Virus record (IMG/VR): IMGVR_UViG_3300025732_000296
Coordinates: 1-22,073 of that record
Origin: a virus
Direction: 5' to 3' (one strand)
Length of the DNA stretch: 22,073 bases
Within the stretch, counting starts at the first letter, position 1. The number at the start of each line of letters is the position of its first letter. Shown here one piece after another: positions 20,622 through 22,073 of this stretch. A model generated the notes under the pieces. The model was not told where the DNA came from. It did not search any database and saw only the letters and a program-made list of their open reading frames with translations. The position numbers and the translations under genes were made by a program.

Positions 20622-20933
20622 ATGAAGACATCTGAGTCACTATTGCGAAACATCATCCGTCAGGAGCTGAAGAACGAAATGGCTACCCGCGGTCCACTCA
20701 CACCAGAGCAGAAGGCACAGAGAGCCGCAAACAAGCTACGAAGGGAAGAGGAGATGAATGCATGGCGTGCCGAGAGTGATGCACGCCAGGCCGCACTGGA
20801 TGCTGTTCCCATGGAGAAGCGCCGGTACGGTTACGGCAACGAGGAGATCTCCTACGAGGAGTATATCAACCACCTCCGCAACGGTGATCCCTACGCATTC
20901 CGTGACGACACCGGTAAGCGCTTTACTCGCTAA
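20622..20933 (+). CDS. small charged protein with N-terminal tag
   Basis: A 103-residue protein starting at ATG 20622 behind GGAGG. The N-terminus 'SESLLRNIIRQELKNEM' is the terminal tag in a clear form. The rest is a long charged helix ('QKAQRAANKLRREEEMNAW') and a Tyr-rich end 'YEEYINHLRNGDPYAF'. No enzyme motif is visible. It lies between tRNA genes, which is unusual for a protein that may be packaged. Confidence 0.68.
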   Translation: MKTSESLLRNIIRQELKNEMATRGPLTPEQKAQRAANKLRREEEMNAWRAESDARQAALDAVPMEKRRYGYGNEEISYEEYINHLRNGDPYAFRDDTGKRFTR

Positions 20934-20942
20934 TAGTTTCAT

Positions 20943-20981
20943 TCCCGATTAGCTCAGTTGGTTAGAGCAATGGACTGTATA
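20943..20981 (+). pseudogene. 5' half of a tRNA (Tyr-like, GTA), 3' half missing
   Basis: TCCCGAT, TA, then GCTCAGTTGGTTAGAGC gives a full acceptor 5' strand and D arm, almost identical in the D arm to tRNA-Asn at 21533. It continues ATGGA-CTGTA, the 5' anticodon stem and loop with GTA at 20977-20979. The expected TCCAT, T arm and ATCGGGA never follow; the endonuclease gene starts 25 bases later. The tRNA appears broken at the anticodon loop. Confidence 0.7.
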
Positions 20982-21005
20982 GTTAATCGATAGAGGTTCA
21001 TTGCT

Positions 21006-21542
21006 ATGAGAAAATGCAAGTTTTGTGGTAAAGAGTTCGAACCGAGAAAGCTCGGTGGACATACTACCGGCTGTGATTTGAACCCAAGCAAATCCTCGAC
21101 TAGAGAGAAGATACTCTCTAAGCAAAAAGGAAGACCGCTGAGTGAAAAACACAGAAGCAGCATCTCTTCATCTGTCAACAAACGAGTAGAGAATGATTCT
21201 TGGCACCTTTCATTCTCAAAATCAAGAACTCATGAATACAAGGGAGTCAAATTCCACGGTCTTTGGGAAGTCAAGTTTGCGATGCACCTTGATGACAAAA
21301 ACGTTGAATGGAGACGTCCAACAGAAAAGTTTCAATATGAGTTTGAAGGTAAGCGCAGAAACTACACCCCAGACTTCTGGGTCCCTGAGTTGGATTCCTA
21401 TGTCGAGATCAAAGGATACCCAACCTCCAAGGACGAAGCAAAGTGGAAGCAGTTTCCGCTAAAATTAATCGTTCTCAAGGGTGAAGACCTTGTACGATTC
21501 GGCATTTTGAATGATAATGAAGTAAAGAAATTGACCGCGTAG
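21006..21542 (+). CDS. homing-type endonuclease, zinc finger + NUMOD3-like + PD-(D/E)XK
   Basis: A 178-residue protein starting at ATG 21006. A zinc finger opens it (Cys4, Cys7, His19, Cys23), then 'REKILSKQKGRPLSEKHRSSI' elements of NUMOD3 type (residues 33-53), then a nuclease core: Glu88 in 'LWEVKFAMHL', 'YTPDFWVP' with Asp123, and Glu134-Ile-Lys136 in 'YVEIKGY', the PD-(D/E)XK layout. This matches free-standing phage homing endonucleases that cut and invade neighbouring loci. The gene is visibly richer in A and T than its neighbours, a sign of transfer. It lies next to a broken tRNA and its stop codon sits inside tRNA-Asn. Confidence 0.8.
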   Translation: MRKCKFCGKEFEPRKLGGHTTGCDLNPSKSSTREKILSKQKGRPLSEKHRSSISSSVNKRVENDSWHLSFSKSRTHEYKGVKFHGLWEVKFAMHLDDKNVEWRRPTEKFQYEFEGKRRNYTPDFWVPELDSYVEIKGYPTSKDEAKWKQFPLKLIVLKGEDLVRFGILNDNEVKKLTA

Positions 21543-21609
21543 CTCAGTTGGTTAGAGCACTTCGCTGTTAACGAAGGGGTCGTGTGTTCAAGTCACACCG
21601 CGGTCGCCA
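21533..21609 (+). tRNA. tRNA-Asn (anticodon GTT)
   Basis: A complete cloverleaf: acceptor GACCGCG/CGCGGTC, D arm GCTCAGTTGGTTAGAGC, anticodon stem CTTCG/CGAAG with GTT at 21567-21569, T stem GTGTG/CACAC with TTCAAGT, then G and an encoded CCA (21607-21609). Its first ten bases encode the end of the endonuclease. Confidence 0.93.
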
Positions 21610-21628
21610 TCTCAACAACAGGACACAC

Positions 21629-21940
21629 ATGCTCACCCGAAATGACGACAACATCCAGGAACTCATCGACGGCAACACCCACGTGATCGTCCAGTTCGGT
21701 GCCACCTGGTGCATGCCCTGCAAGGTCCTCAAGCCGAAGGCAGAGAAGATCTCCTTCGAGACTCCGGACATCGTCTTCGCCTACGTCGACATCGAGGGCG
21801 GTGAGCAGTTCTCCCAGAAGATGAAGGTGCAGGCCGTTCCCACCGTCATCGGGTTCCACAATGGCAAGGTGGTCGACACACTGGTCGGTGCCACCGAGGC
21901 CGGAGTGAAGGGTCTCGTCGAAAAGTTGCGGAGCCTTTGA
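21629..21940 (+). CDS. thioredoxin
   Basis: A 103-residue protein starting at ATG 21629, only 20 bases after tRNA-Asn; a reading from 21584 would begin inside the tRNA and is rejected. The active site is 'ATWCMPCK' with Cys28 and Cys31; Met replaces the usual Gly, and the cis-proline loop is seen as 'VQAVPTVIGF'. The length is typical. It reduces disulfides and may serve a phage ribonucleotide reductase or polymerase as in other phages, though neither gene is in the window. Codon use is strongly C/G-ending, like the ligase gene. It probably shares a transcript with the tRNA. Confidence 0.92.
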   Translation: MLTRNDDNIQELIDGNTHVIVQFGATWCMPCKVLKPKAEKISFETPDIVFAYVDIEGGEQFSQKMKVQAVPTVIGFHNGKVVDTLVGATEAGVKGLVEKLRSL

Positions 21941-21964
21941 ACAACTTGTCCTGTTGATTACAGT
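21937..21964 (+). promoter_or_regulatory. promoter upstream of tRNA-Ile
   Basis: TTGAAC (21937-21942) and TACAGT (21959-21964) are 16 bases apart. The -35 overlaps the thioredoxin stop codon, and the -10 lies in the second copy of the tRNA-leader repeat. Confidence 0.5.
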
Positions 21965-21985
21965 CCTAATGTTGGTTGGAAACAA
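21953..21985 (+). repeat. tRNA-leader repeat, copy 2
   Basis: This stretch, from GTTGATTACAGT through GTTGGTTGGAAACAA, nearly matches 20276-20307. It lies about 21 bases before the tRNA at the end of the window. Confidence 0.75.
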
Positions 21986-22006
21986 CTGTCGCTACTTTGA
22001 AAATTC

Positions 22007-22073
22007 CGGGGATGGGTGAGCTGGTTGACCACATGGAGCTTATATCTCCACATTGCAGAGTTCAATTCTCTGA
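22007..22073 (+). tRNA. tRNA-Ile (anticodon TAT), cut by window end
   Basis: Most of a tRNA is present: a probable acceptor strand CGGGGAT at 22007-22013, a short D arm with GCTGGTT, anticodon stem TGGAG/CTCCA with TAT at 22041-22043, and a T stem CAGAG/CTCTG with TTCAATT. The 3' acceptor is outside the window. The D arm is irregular (three pairs and no T at position 8), so the 5' end is approximate. TAT would read AUA. Confidence 0.72.

Noticed and set aside
20943-21532. Group I intron with an internal endonuclease in a tRNA anticodon loop
   Set aside because: No 3' exon (TCCAT, T arm, ATCGGGA) follows the ORF; tRNA-Asn with its own full acceptor begins before the ORF ends, leaving no room for an intron core.
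1-22073. CRISPR array, insertion sequence or integrase attachment site
   Set aside because: No regular direct-repeat and spacer pattern, no transposase or integrase gene and no terminal inverted repeats were seen.

Overview
The window is best read as part of a large tailed-phage genome or a phage-derived element. It shows tightly packed genes with 1-4 bp stop/start overlaps, many small unrecognised proteins, an endolysin, an ATP-dependent DNA ligase, a DUF3310 protein, a HAD phosphatase, homing-type nucleases and a tRNA cluster. I see no capsid, terminase or polymerase gene here, so the family of phage cannot be fixed. Three genes look as if they came from, or imitate, a deltaproteobacterial-type host (Myxococcota or Bradymonadota style): a lipoprotein with Asp/Thr/Gly-rich linkers, a small secreted protein resembling the gliding protein CglF, and a Flp-type pilin-like protein. 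The host assignment is inference.

Layout. 1-2317 (+): small genes, DUF3310, a GH46-like endolysin, a membrane protein with HEXXH, and a GIY-YIG protein. 2171-2593 (-): a SET-domain protein whose end lies antisense to the GIY-YIG gene. 2669-3960 (+): lipoprotein and a small membrane ORF. 3957-6464 (-): an 835-residue probable virion protein. 6537-9558 (+): small genes and the DNA ligase. 9555-10478 (-): a helical, membrane-active-looking protein. 10573-13583 (+): an operon with secreted, pilin-like, HAD and unknown genes. 13584-13756: a gap with a predicted structured RNA and a promoter. 13757-15568 (+): four genes. 15561-18596 (-): a four-gene operon with three proteins of nucleotide-transfer type. 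18667-20270 (+): small genes. 20259-22073 (+): tRNA-Arg(CCT), a structured RNA, tRNA-Gly(TCC), a small gene, a broken tRNA, a homing-type endonuclease, tRNA-Asn(GTT), thioredoxin and the start of tRNA-Ile(TAT).

The most unusual signal is a shared short helical tag of the form LRxxIRxxL, often ending in a hydrophobic-x-Glu, found at the N- or C-terminus of at least eight otherwise unrelated proteins, including enzymes. It recalls the T4 capsid-targeting sequence removed by the prohead protease. If that reading holds, a set of enzymes (cytidylyltransferase, ligase-like nucleotidyltransferase, nucleotidyltransferase, HAD phosphatase) and membrane-active proteins may be packaged with the DNA and delivered to the host at infection. 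Several short promoter motifs recur in pairs, which suggests distinct classes of phage promoter.
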